From IMG/VR virus record IMGVR_UViG_3300033149_001257, positions 46,458-110,457 of that record: a DNA stretch of 64,000 bases, one strand, 5' to 3'. Origin of the DNA: a virus. How positions within the stretch are numbered: position 1 is the first letter of the stretch; every line of letters starts with the position of its first letter. Under the pieces are notes generated by a model. The model worked only from the letters and a program-made list of their open reading frames with translations, did no database searches and had not been told where the DNA came from. A program made the position numbers and the translations under genes. Shown here piece after piece: positions 1-7,535 of the stretch.

Positions 1-423
1 GCGAAAGTTTTTCCACATATGGATGTGATTTACAAGAAAAATGATGGCCTCTGGGTCGTTATCTGCAAGTTCTGAGAGCGCATATAAATCCTTGAGATGG
101 TATATCTCGTCAGCATCTATGAATAGGAGCAATTCCCCTTTCATCATTTCAAGGCATTTATCGCGCATTTGTATTTTGTCGTTCCAGAAACCGTCTTTCT
201 TGAATACGTGCACCTTGCTATGTTTTTTTTCAAGGTCAGTTATAATCTGAACCGTATTGTCTTTTGAGTGCCCACTACTGTTCGCCATATGAGAGGCGTT
301 CTTTACCGCGCCCTCAACTATATTAATGTCGGTTACGCATGAACACTTTAATGGAGCGTCCATCGCGTACTCTAAGTACTCTGCTTCATTCAGACAAATT
401 ACGCAGACGCTTATCGATGCCAT
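1..423 (-). CDS. Family 2 glycosyltransferase, partial (C-terminus outside window)
   Basis: The frame is open from an ATG at 423 to the window edge, 141 codons. The N-terminus has the family 2 glycosyltransferase opening SVCVICLNE (residues 5-13), and a DxD-type metal/nucleotide-sugar site FIDADE lies at residues 101-106. The family transfers a sugar from a nucleotide-diphosphate donor. The start overlaps the end of the upstream glycosyltransferase by 38 bases, suggesting coupled translation. It is the third glycosyltransferase in a row at the end of the late operon. The acceptor (virion protein, host polysaccharide or DNA) cannot be told from sequence. Confidence 0.85.
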   Translation of the reverse strand, partial: MASISVCVICLNEAEYLEYAMDAPLKCSCVTDINIVEGAVKNASHMANSSGHSKDNTVQIITDLEKKHSKVHVFKKDGFWNDKIQMRDKCLEMMKGELLLFIDADEIYHLKDLYALSELADNDPEAIIFLVNHIHMWKNFR

Positions 424-1828
424 TCGGAATTACCCTTTCTATTATTTTTCTCAAATTATCACAGTATGCCTGGAATGTCATAATACCCTCAATGTATTCT
501 TTACCCTGCTTACCACGTTGCGTTCTATACGTTTTATTAGTCAGTACCTTATTTAATTTTACCCCGAGGTCGTCAGCGCCTTTCTTGAAATCGGCATACT
601 CTAAAAAGTCTTTATATTCCTCCCTGAAAAATGGAGTATCGTAGCATATACATGGTTTTTCACAATATAGGGCCTCTGCTGGAAACATTCCAAATCCTTC
701 CATTGTTGACGGAAAAATTGCAGCCTTGGATCTTTTTATAATCCTAAACTTTTCAAGGTCGTCTACGTTCATGTGGAATTCCATGGAAATGTTTGTGCCC
801 TTAGCGAGGTCCTGATACATCTTTTTTCTGTCCTCACCAATTGGATTACAAATAAAATTAATCTTTGGGGGATTAGGGATGTTCCTTAAACACGTGATTA
901 CATGTTCGGGGTGTTTATGAGCAACCAGTCTTGATACGAAAACTATTTCATGCTGTTCTGTTTGTTCCGGTACGAGGTCTGCCACTTTATCGTTAATGAA
1001 TGGATATAGCGCAGATATGTTTTCGGGTTTGTATGTATTACCAAGCCACCGTCCTGTATAATCTTTACATAGTTCATTCAGGCTCAGTACGTGTGTTGCT
1101 ATTGATAGTGCTTTTTTGTATTTATCCCAGTACTCGTCAGTCGAGTCTGTTCCTTCGCGGAATAGTCTGGTATAGTTGGGGGATTCAAATATGAGTAGGG
1201 CCGAGGGAACATTCATGTTCTTCCCACTCATGGCGGCCTTTACTCCCCCCTCTCTTGGTATGCCAACGAATAAATCAAACATATTTTCTGGCATATCAAA
1301 ATCAAGGTAGAGGTTATTCATTATTCTTATTCTGTCATGGTGTGGATAATTCTTAAAGTCCATGGCAAAAGTGGGCTTAATGTTGGTACATACGGTTACA
1401 TCAAATCCTATGTTAGCTAAGGCATATATCATTCCCCACGCATAATACCTGCCACCACTATAATGAGTAGCTATGTTCTCCATAAAGAACGCCACCTGTG
1501 GTCTTTTAGACATCGGGCCCTTTATGGCGAATGGTAGCATCTCTGCCGGTAAGTGGTGTTTTACTACCTCAAATATTCCAGGGGATACGTTTATTTTTTC
1601 ATATACCACGTTCCTGCCTATTTCTACCCCTATCACACTATCGTCTATCTTTTTAATCCTTCCATGCGCAACCCATGATTGTACGCTGGGATCACATAAG
1701 TCAATACCTTTAAGTATAAGTATTTCCCCCACCTCTGCGGCCTGACCTTTGAATAATAGTTGCTTTTTGTCAATGCCTACGTTCAGGTATTTACCCGATA
1801 CTAACGAGTGCCTTTTGTAGTGAGCCAT
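386..1828 (-). CDS. GT4-like glycosyltransferase with extra N-terminal domain
   Basis: 480 residues. The last ~190 residues are a GT-B C-terminal nucleotide-sugar domain: a strand-loop around residue 292 (HEIVFVSRLV) and the donor-binding E-x7-E type motif EGFGMFPAE near residue 377. A Rossmann-like N-domain begins near residue 109 (RPQVAFFMENIATH). The first ~100 residues, rich in basic and beta-type segments, are unlike the normal GT4 start and may be an acceptor- or virion-binding extension. It overlaps both neighbours by 28-38 bases, so the three transferases form one translational unit. Confidence 0.85.
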   Translation of the reverse strand: MAHYKRHSLVSGKYLNVGIDKKQLLFKGQAAEVGEILILKGIDLCDPSVQSWVAHGRIKKIDDSVIGVEIGRNVVYEKINVSPGIFEVVKHHLPAEMLPFAIKGPMSKRPQVAFFMENIATHYSGGRYYAWGMIYALANIGFDVTVCTNIKPTFAMDFKNYPHHDRIRIMNNLYLDFDMPENMFDLFVGIPREGGVKAAMSGKNMNVPSALLIFESPNYTRLFREGTDSTDEYWDKYKKALSIATHVLSLNELCKDYTGRWLGNTYKPENISALYPFINDKVADLVPEQTEQHEIVFVSRLVAHKHPEHVITCLRNIPNPPKINFICNPIGEDRKKMYQDLAKGTNISMEFHMNVDDLEKFRIIKRSKAAIFPSTMEGFGMFPAEALYCEKPCICYDTPFFREEYKDFLEYADFKKGADDLGVKLNKVLTNKTYRTQRGKQGKEYIEGIMTFQAYCDNLRKIIERVIPNGIDKRLRNLSE

Positions 1829-2910
1829 ATTTTATCTAACCTCTCAAGGTATTTTTTACTTACCAATTCTATGTCAAACTTGTTTTTTATTGTAGTTCTT
1901 GCCCTCTTCCCTTTTCTTTCAAGCATTTCTCTATCAGATACTATGTTCTGCAGCGCATATATTAAGGAACCCATCTGCGGATTCTGGAATTTAAGTCCTT
2001 TATAGTGAGTGCTCATAGACCCATACTGTGGGTATTTCGTTGTGAGTTCTCCACATTCTATGATATATCCATTCTCTTTGTTACAGAAATCTGCCATGGC
2101 CGAACGCTCAGGAACTATGATGGGTTTCCCACACGACATACATTCAGCAGCCGGTAGATTAAATCCATCTCCAAGTGATGGGAATAGCCCTATATCACAG
2201 TCTGTATAAACCCCGGGGAGTGAGTTTTCCTCAAACCTTACGGTAGTGAATACGATATTAGGCAACTCTTTATCTCCGAGTTTATTTCTGGCCCCATTTA
2301 TCATATCAACGATATTCTTTTTATCGGTATAGTATGTCGCAAGCATAAGAGTAGCCTGGTGTTTATCAAACGCTCTCAGGAAAGCATTTATGGCTAAGTG
2401 GAACCCCTTGCGAGAGCACCAACGCCCAAGCATTAATATCCTAAGTCCTTCGGGATTCATAAAATTCATGGGTTTATGTGTGGGATTGAACGTCCCGGTA
2501 TCTATACCAAGTGGCATTACGTATATTTTGTCCTCGGGATATATGCGGCTAAACACTTCTTTGTTAATTTCGGAGGGTACCCATAGTTCATCAAAAGCAT
2601 TGAGTTTATCGGTGAAACTCTCCGGTAATTGCATGGCCTCAAACATAGTATATGCTATATTATATCTTGAATTGTCTGGTATTTCCAGTAGGAACGGTGG
2701 GCCTATGCCAATAAAAATAGGCCTCTCAACTGTATTCTTGAGAAGCCTATGTATCGTATCTCTTTTTTCTATTTTCTCGTCTGTATTCTCTGCATTTGTT
2801 GATACTATTTTCACATTAGCTTTAAGGCTATCAAGCCCTGTCGCTATGTTCCGTAGTGCCGTTGCGAAACCTGTAAACCCCCATGCTTGTCCGCGTATCT
2901 CAATATCCAT
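1801..2910 (-). CDS. GT4-like glycosyltransferase
   Basis: 369 residues, ordinary length for GT-B family 4. Residues near 151 (LRILMLGRWCSRKG) mark the start of the C-terminal donor domain. GDGFNLPAAE near 245 is the conserved E-x7-E donor site, followed by CGKPIIVP. The N-terminal half carries a Gly-rich acceptor-side loop (WGFTGFATAL). It follows the holin-like gene after 18 bases and overlaps the next glycosyltransferase by 28. Probably a cytosolic sugar transferase acting with its two neighbours; substrate unknown. Confidence 0.85.
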   Translation of the reverse strand: MDIEIRGQAWGFTGFATALRNIATGLDSLKANVKIVSTNAENTDEKIEKRDTIHRLLKNTVERPIFIGIGPPFLLEIPDNSRYNIAYTMFEAMQLPESFTDKLNAFDELWVPSEINKEVFSRIYPEDKIYVMPLGIDTGTFNPTHKPMNFMNPEGLRILMLGRWCSRKGFHLAINAFLRAFDKHQATLMLATYYTDKKNIVDMINGARNKLGDKELPNIVFTTVRFEENSLPGVYTDCDIGLFPSLGDGFNLPAAECMSCGKPIIVPERSAMADFCNKENGYIIECGELTTKYPQYGSMSTHYKGLKFQNPQMGSLIYALQNIVSDREMLERKGKRARTTIKNKFDIELVSKKYLERLDKIWLTTKGTR

Positions 2911-2928
2911 GCCGAATGCCTTTCAGTC

Positions 2929-3207
2929 TTATTTTATGGTATTCTTTATTTGCTGAATACCATCTTTTATTGCATTATGCACAACTTCATATAGACCGGA
3001 TGCTATTGCCGCTGACCATAATCCAAGAATTATGGCTGAGTACACATTGTCTACCATGCCCTGTAGGTGGAAAAATAATCCAACTCCCACTCCCGAACCA
3101 AAAGATACTATAATCTTCCATGTCTTATTAAGTCCCGGAACTATACCCTTTATCATTTCTACGATAAGGTTGATACTTGCTACCATTTTAATTATAGTTG
3201 CTTCCAT
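2929..3207 (-). CDS. Small membrane protein, holin-like
   Basis: 92 residues with an AAGGAGG ribosome binding site 5 bases before the ATG. Hydrophobic segments lie roughly at residues 9-25, 32-48 and 57-74, separated by short polar turns, and the C-terminal end is charged. Size, topology and position in the lysis region downstream of the M15 endolysin fit a class I-type holin that permeabilises the inner membrane. No family-specific motif is recognised, so the call rests on topology and context. Confidence 0.6.
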   Translation of the reverse strand: MEATIIKMVASINLIVEMIKGIVPGLNKTWKIIVSFGSGVGVGLFFHLQGMVDNVYSAIILGLWSAAIASGLYEVVHNAIKDGIQQIKNTIK

Positions 3208-3255
3208 GTTAATCCTCCTTACAAACTTTTACCTTCTGAGTCTATTTTCATTATT

Positions 3256-3627
3256 TTATATGTCAAGTAAAACGCCTATGGAAATTCCCGCGCGCCATAC
3301 TTTTCCAATAAAATCACGCGCACAAAATACGCCCATTTTAACCTTGTCGTCCATGGCCCACTTCCAGTTAAGTTTGTTTGAAAGTTCTCTGAGGTCTAAA
3401 TTTATTGAAATGAGATAGGAGATTGAAGACATTTCGGTTATTAGTCCGGCATCTAAAGATACAACCTTATTGAAGTTTACTACCGATATGGTACCGCCCA
3501 CCAAAAGCGTATCCGTGCACGCATCATAAAATGTTGATGCAGTCAAATCTCCACTTTCCGCAAATGCTATTCCTCCCCATCCACCCAAAACCAAAACCAG
3601 CGCCATTACCAAAAACAATTTCTTCAT
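3256..3627 (-). CDS. Small exported protein of the lysis region
   Basis: The frame is open further upstream (to 3819) but the plausible start is the ATG at 3627, or a GTG at 3633, directly after AAAGGAGG. The product of 123 residues begins with a signal peptide: MKK, a hydrophobic core of about 15 residues, and an AFA cleavage site. There is no lipobox cysteine. The mature part (about 100 residues) has alternating hydrophobic strands and two cysteines, which could form a small barrel or periplasmic domain. An outer-membrane role in lysis is possible but unproven. Confidence 0.6.
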   Translation of the reverse strand: MKKLFLVMALVLVLGGWGGIAFAESGDLTASTFYDACTDTLLVGGTISVVNFNKVVSLDAGLITEMSSISYLISINLDLRELSNKLNWKWAMDDKVKMGVFCARDFIGKVWRAGISIGVLLDI

Positions 3628-3736
3628 CTTCACCCTTGCCTCCTTTACCTTCTTTTTGTACTTCTTTTTCATCTTTCTAATTGTAACACATAAGCCGATA
3701 GAAATCAAGCATTTCCTGATATTTGTTGGGATTTTT

Positions 3737-3994
3737 TTACTTCCCCAGTGCAGAGATATTAATTCTATCAACGCTTTTCTGGACTTCTTTAATCCTTTTT
3801 TGGTTGTCTTTTTCCACATAAAATGCCGCTTCCATATAGCCCATCGTCCCTCGATGATATGAGTTAGATAGTTCTATTTTAATTTCGTTACAGAATATCC
3901 TGTGCTCAAATTTATTTAGATTCGTGGATATTAAAAGCCATGCTATTATAGCTACCAATATCACGATGAGATAATCTTTTATTTTACTTGGCAA
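3737..3994 (-). CDS. N-terminally anchored membrane protein, possible inner-membrane spanin
   Basis: 85 residues. One transmembrane helix (residues 7-23, hydrophobic with flanking charges) is followed by a hydrophilic, lysine-rich domain predicted to lie in the periplasm. The start overlaps the endolysin stop by 11 bases. Topology and place right after the endolysin resemble an i-spanin, which links to an outer-membrane partner in Gram-negative hosts. No o-spanin lipobox is seen nearby, so the assignment stays tentative. Confidence 0.5.
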   Translation of the reverse strand: MPSKIKDYLIVILVAIIAWLLISTNLNKFEHRIFCNEIKIELSNSYHRGTMGYMEAAFYVEKDNQKRIKEVQKSVDRINISALGK

Positions 3995-4391
3995 TTAAAC
4001 CCTCCCACTGAAAATGAGATGGGTCACGCTTGTATAGTCTATCTCCCCAGGATAGCCACTCTCCGCCCCAGCCTATCTTATACCCATACCACATCTTTGC
4101 AACAAATGGTATCATGTACCCTAATACATAGGCCTCTTTCTCGTATTTTTTGTATTTCCAGGACCAATCCGGAACTCTCAATACAAAATCTATGGCCTCG
4201 CCTTTAAGGTGCTTACTTTTTAACGTCCTGCCGTATCCAAGCATTACGATTTCTTTCTGTCGCTCTAATGTCCGGCGCGTTTCAAATATACCAAAAGGTA
4301 GGCCATATGCTTTTATTACCACATTGCCTATCCTCGCCACGTTCTGCATCTCCGGCGTTAAACTACTTGTGCTGTTGATTCTTTTTGACAT
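3984..4391 (-). CDS. Endolysin, M15-type L,D/D,D-peptidase
   Basis: 135 residues, the length of single-domain phage M15 (VanY/T5 endolysin-like) peptidases. Zinc ligands and motif are visible: SKHLKGEAIDF gives H61 and D68, and DPSHFQW gives H126. ETRRTLERQ near residue 37 matches the conserved substrate-side motif. It would cleave peptide cross-bridges or stem peptides of peptidoglycan. There is no signal peptide, so it needs a holin for access. It overlaps the small genes on either side. Confidence 0.9.
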   Translation of the reverse strand: MSKRINSTSSLTPEMQNVARIGNVVIKAYGLPFGIFETRRTLERQKEIVMLGYGRTLKSKHLKGEAIDFVLRVPDWSWKYKKYEKEAYVLGYMIPFVAKMWYGYKIGWGGEWLSWGDRLYKRDPSHFQWEGLIAK

Positions 4392-4518
4392 CTCGCCACG
4401 TCCTTTTCAGTTTATTTAGTTGGTCCCGGGATGCGTCAACAAACATCTCCAGGTTCTCTTGCGTTATTTCCAAGTCCTTCAAAAAGTGGTTCATCGCTTT
4501 AATCTGTTCTCTCGTCAT
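4363..4518 (-). CDS. Small helical protein before the endolysin
   Basis: 51 codons from the second of two closely spaced ATGs, since the GAGGTG box is 7-8 bases before it. The protein is strongly charged and helical (EQIKAMNHFLKDLEITQENL), with no membrane segment. The 3' end overlaps the endolysin start by 29 bases, so the two would be translationally coupled. Function unknown. Confidence 0.5.
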   Translation of the reverse strand: MTREQIKAMNHFLKDLEITQENLEMFVDASRDQLNKLKRTWRDVKKNQQHK

Positions 4519-4606
4519 CGGCATCCACCTCTTTTTTTCTAATCCTCACCTTTTTTAGAATTGCCAATACCGCGGTTATTAAAAACTTAATTAAAGTCTT
4601 ACTCAT
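4499..4606 (-). CDS. Short membrane-active-type peptide
   Basis: 35 codons. The ATG overlaps the stop of the previous gene as TAATG, the usual coupling in this genome. Residues 3-18 (TLIKFLITAVLAILKK) form an amphipathic or hydrophobic helix and the rest is basic then acidic. Its position directly upstream of the lysis genes would suit a lysis accessory peptide, but nothing proves translation. Confidence 0.4.
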   Translation of the reverse strand: MSKTLIKFLITAVLAILKKVRIRKKEVDADDERTD

Positions 4607-4911
4607 TACTGTATAAACAGTTGAAAATTAACTGCCACCTCGTTTGACCTTATGTATACCTTCGTTACGTCATCACAGGGGTCAGAGAAATCCTGTCCAC
4701 CATATAGCCTGCCCGCTACTGTAGTGCCTGCGTTAATTGACCATTCAAGCCAGAGAGCGGAATCTGATTCGGCATTCACAAATACCAGCGATTTGGCATC
4801 AAAGTCAATGTTTATTTCTATCCACGTTGTTCCATCTCCCACTGTTCTATGCGCCGTGTTTCTTTGGTCCGTATACATTCTGTTTTTCGTTCCTTTGGTC
4901 ACGTGCTCCAT
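4606..4911 (-). CDS. Small virion-associated protein, unknown
   Basis: 101 residues with an AAGGAGG box. It is rich in beta-type segments (WIEINIDFDAKSLVFVN, SALWLEWSINAGTTVAG) and resembles small jelly-roll or trimerisation domains found after tail fibres. It lies between the signal-peptide fibre gene and the lysis genes. No family is recognised; a minor tail or fibre-tip protein is the best guess from context. Confidence 0.55.
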   Translation of the reverse strand: MEHVTKGTKNRMYTDQRNTAHRTVGDGTTWIEINIDFDAKSLVFVNAESDSALWLEWSINAGTTVAGRLYGGQDFSDPCDDVTKVYIRSNEVAVNFQLFIQ

Positions 4912-4973
4912 TTTTACTTCCTCCTTTTTATAGAATTACTCTAAAAACTATCCGTCTTTAGCCACCATCAGTG

Positions 4974-6581
4974 TTAAGGTTTTGTGGCCGTTATCACCCC
5001 ACCGATTACTTCTATTTTCCATGGTTGCGTGGGATGGGTTACGTCATAAACAATTACTGATTTACTGTCATTGTAATCCCCCACGGTAAGGTCAACAAAT
5101 ATCTTCTTACCATTCGGCGTTCCTGTTGACACCTTTGTTCCCCCCGCATATTCTCTTGTTGTATCCTCATCTGCGGTATACTCTGTTTCAAAATATGTAT
5201 CATTATCATCGTCTGATATTCTACTTCCACCACCACCACCACTACCTCCACCTCCGGCGGCGGATGGTAAAACACCTCTGAGATTTTGATATTCAGCTAC
5301 TGGATTTGTTGTATGTTCAAAATCCTGTTTAACCAATGCGCCAGCAACTACCTTATAAATCACCCTGCATATTAATACCGAACCCGATTTTAAGTCGGAC
5401 GGAATAGTATACACCGCCTGATTCTTCTCGTCATTTTCTGCATCTGATAAACTTATGTATTTTGTTTCTCCTGTCGGTGCGTTCATGTACAATATAGACT
5501 TACTCTCATTGGCAAGAGCGGCGAATATTACTATGTTAATATACTTGTTATTAGAAAATGCGTCGCCATTGGCATATTTGGCTATGTCTATTGAGTAATG
5601 GTTGCTGTATGGTGTGTCAGGGTCGTTTACCCATGTTATTGTGCTACCTGCCACCACCGCGTCCGTGGTGAAATCACTTTTACCAATATATCCTTTTACT
5701 ACTGATACGGCAACCAATCTTTCGCCTGTACCTGAAAACGTCGGACTTCCACCACTTGAATATTGACCGCCTGTAATATAAAGCCTTTGTGTCAATCCAT
5801 GTATTGATTCATAGGTAGCTGTTATCCCACTCCACACCTGGGATACTGTTGCCGAAGTAGTAAATACTTCGTATATCTGTGCCTCACCAACTTCTGCGTG
5901 TTCTATACCTGCGTCGTCAGGGTCGGTTTCGGAAGCAACTACCACCGCATTGGAAGTAGCATATACATAATATCTTTTAGGTACTGTCGCTGTACCACCC
6001 GTGAGAGTTACGGTTCCGCTTGATATTGTTACAAAAGATTGGTTTATGTTGGCATTGAATGAACCGCAATCGTCATCAGCACAATAATGAAAACTCGCTA
6101 CTCCGCCCGTGACGGCAATCCATACAGAAGTCTTTTCAAGCAGTACATCATCTGTGATGTTGGCCATGTGTCCAATCAGGGCATTGTTTACATGGGTTTG
6201 ATTTGAAATGTTAGGATTTACCGGGTTCGTGTATGCAACATCTCCCGTATCCAGATTATCCAATCTTCCTTTTAGTGTTGCCGATGATTCTTCCAATACG
6301 GCAATATTCCCAGCATTGGTAGCTGTAGAAACCTCCAGTATTGCTATTTTGGCAGCATTCGTTGTAGCCGACGATGCCGTTGCATCAAAACTAGAATAAT
6401 CTTCCTTGGATATAAAACCGTCCTGCGTTGCAGAAGCCTCCGGTATGCTTATCTGGGTACCACTTATATCTACAGGAGCTACCCCCTTATAAGACCTACC
6501 AAACTTTCCACCACCCACTCCCTCTGATAATGATACCGAAAACACCATTATCCCCAAAACACAAATTAATACTCTTTTCAT
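4974..6581 (-). CDS. Fibre-like protein with an N-terminal signal peptide
   Basis: 535 residues, ribosome binding site AAAAAGGAGGAG. The first 20 residues (MKR then a hydrophobic core LICVLGIMVFSVSLS) form a typical signal peptide. The rest is fibre-like: an Ala/Thr/Ser-rich heptad region around residues 55-115 with repeats of the type KIAILEVSTATNAGNIAVLE, then beta-rich domains and a Gly-rich linker near residue 445 (GGGGSGGGGG). The position among tail genes suggests a receptor-binding or fibre protein, yet a signal peptide is not expected on a virion component assembled in the cytoplasm. It may be a secreted decoy or a borrowed envelope protein. Confidence 0.7.
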   Translation of the reverse strand: MKRVLICVLGIMVFSVSLSEGVGGGKFGRSYKGVAPVDISGTQISIPEASATQDGFISKEDYSSFDATASSATTNAAKIAILEVSTATNAGNIAVLEESSATLKGRLDNLDTGDVAYTNPVNPNISNQTHVNNALIGHMANITDDVLLEKTSVWIAVTGGVASFHYCADDDCGSFNANINQSFVTISSGTVTLTGGTATVPKRYYVYATSNAVVVASETDPDDAGIEHAEVGEAQIYEVFTTSATVSQVWSGITATYESIHGLTQRLYITGGQYSSGGSPTFSGTGERLVAVSVVKGYIGKSDFTTDAVVAGSTITWVNDPDTPYSNHYSIDIAKYANGDAFSNNKYINIVIFAALANESKSILYMNAPTGETKYISLSDAENDEKNQAVYTIPSDLKSGSVLICRVIYKVVAGALVKQDFEHTTNPVAEYQNLRGVLPSAAGGGGSGGGGGSRISDDDNDTYFETEYTADEDTTREYAGGTKVSTGTPNGKKIFVDLTVGDYNDSKSVIVYDVTHPTQPWKIEVIGGVITATKP

Positions 6582-6611
6582 CTTTACTCCTCCTTTTTTA
6601 ATTTTATCTCC

Positions 6612-7277
6612 TCATTCGTGTAATATCTTTATTGGCGGTCCGTCTACCCATGTTGGGTTTCCACCGAATGTTCCGTGATGTTCATTTCCAGAATAATCCG
6701 TTACGTCAACTCCACCCGGCGCAAGATTGTCTGCACCATTATCCATTCTTGAATAATTCAAAACATTTGCATCTGGTATTAAACTTCGGTGCATCATATT
6801 ATATACTTCACCTTGAGCTAGTTCTTTATCCCATAAAGAAAACTCTGCCATTTTGCCATAATAATTATTTCCTGCAAATCCTCTGATTCTGCCAATAGTT
6901 AAATAATCATTACTTGCGTTATTGAATGTTATTGCACCAGAAACAGCAGATACCCCATTCACATATATTATCGTATTCCCCGTTCCGTTGTTATGTGTCC
7001 AAACTACCCAATGCCAAGTGCTAAAATCATAAATATATCCCGTGTTTAGTGAGCCGGGATTCCCCAATATAGCAAATCTTATGTTTGCTCCATTGTCTCC
7101 CGTTATAACCACTGGTCTATAATTTGCCGCTCCCGTAGTAGAGCCGATATGAACGGGATATTCTTCCCCTGATCCACTATCATCTTGCCACATCCAACAA
7201 GCAATAGAAAAGTCGGTGAAAGAAAACGCATTTGTATATGATATATAATCTCCTGAACCGTCAAAAGATACTGCCAT
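6612..7277 (-). CDS. LamG/concanavalin-like adhesin domain protein
   Basis: 221 residues, almost entirely one LamG-type jelly-roll: the opening AVSFDGSGDYISY, central TWHWVVWTHNNGTGNTIIYVNG and closing GKMAEFSLWDKELAQGEV are characteristic. Such domains bind glycans or proteins and often serve as phage receptor-binding or capsid-decorating modules. It lies between two fibre genes with its own AAGGAG box. It may sit at the fibre tip or decorate the tail; which glycan it binds is not visible. Confidence 0.8.
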   Translation of the reverse strand: MAVSFDGSGDYISYTNAFSFTDFSIACWMWQDDSGSGEEYPVHIGSTTGAANYRPVVITGDNGANIRFAILGNPGSLNTGYIYDFSTWHWVVWTHNNGTGNTIIYVNGVSAVSGAITFNNASNDYLTIGRIRGFAGNNYYGKMAEFSLWDKELAQGEVYNMMHRSLIPDANVLNYSRMDNGADNLAPGGVDVTDYSGNEHHGTFGGNPTWVDGPPIKILHE

Positions 7278-7304
7278 TATTTTACTCCTTCTTTATCAAT
7301 TTAT

Positions 7305-7535
7305 TTATTTTACCGATTCCAACTCTGTATTAAGTGTCACTATGCCAGCTTCTATTTGTGATATTTTCGCATCGTGTTGTTGATTAATAATGATTACTGC
7401 ATCATCATAATCTTTTTGTGCCTGTTGCATAGCACTTGCCTTTTTAACCAATAAATCATTTCGCTGATTCTCTGTAAACTTTAATTCTGCCATCTTGTCT
7501 TTGATTGTTTCCTTCTGAATACTCGTGATTTCCAT
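7305..7535 (-). CDS. Small coiled-coil tail protein
   Basis: 76 residues, nearly all charged helix with heptad-like spacing (KETIKDKMAELKFTENQRND), no cysteine and no membrane segment. It sits directly downstream of the large fibre gene with an AGGAGG box. It could be a fibre chaperone or trimerisation peptide. No family recognised. Confidence 0.55.
   Translation of the reverse strand: MEITSIQKETIKDKMAELKFTENQRNDLLVKKASAMQQAQKDYDDAVIIINQQHDAKISQIEAGIVTLNTELESVK

Noticed and set aside
3256-3819. Start of the exported lysis-region protein at 3819 giving 187 residues
   Set aside because: The added N-terminal part is basic and lacks a ribosome binding site, and it would hide an evident signal peptide that has AAAGGAGG before it.
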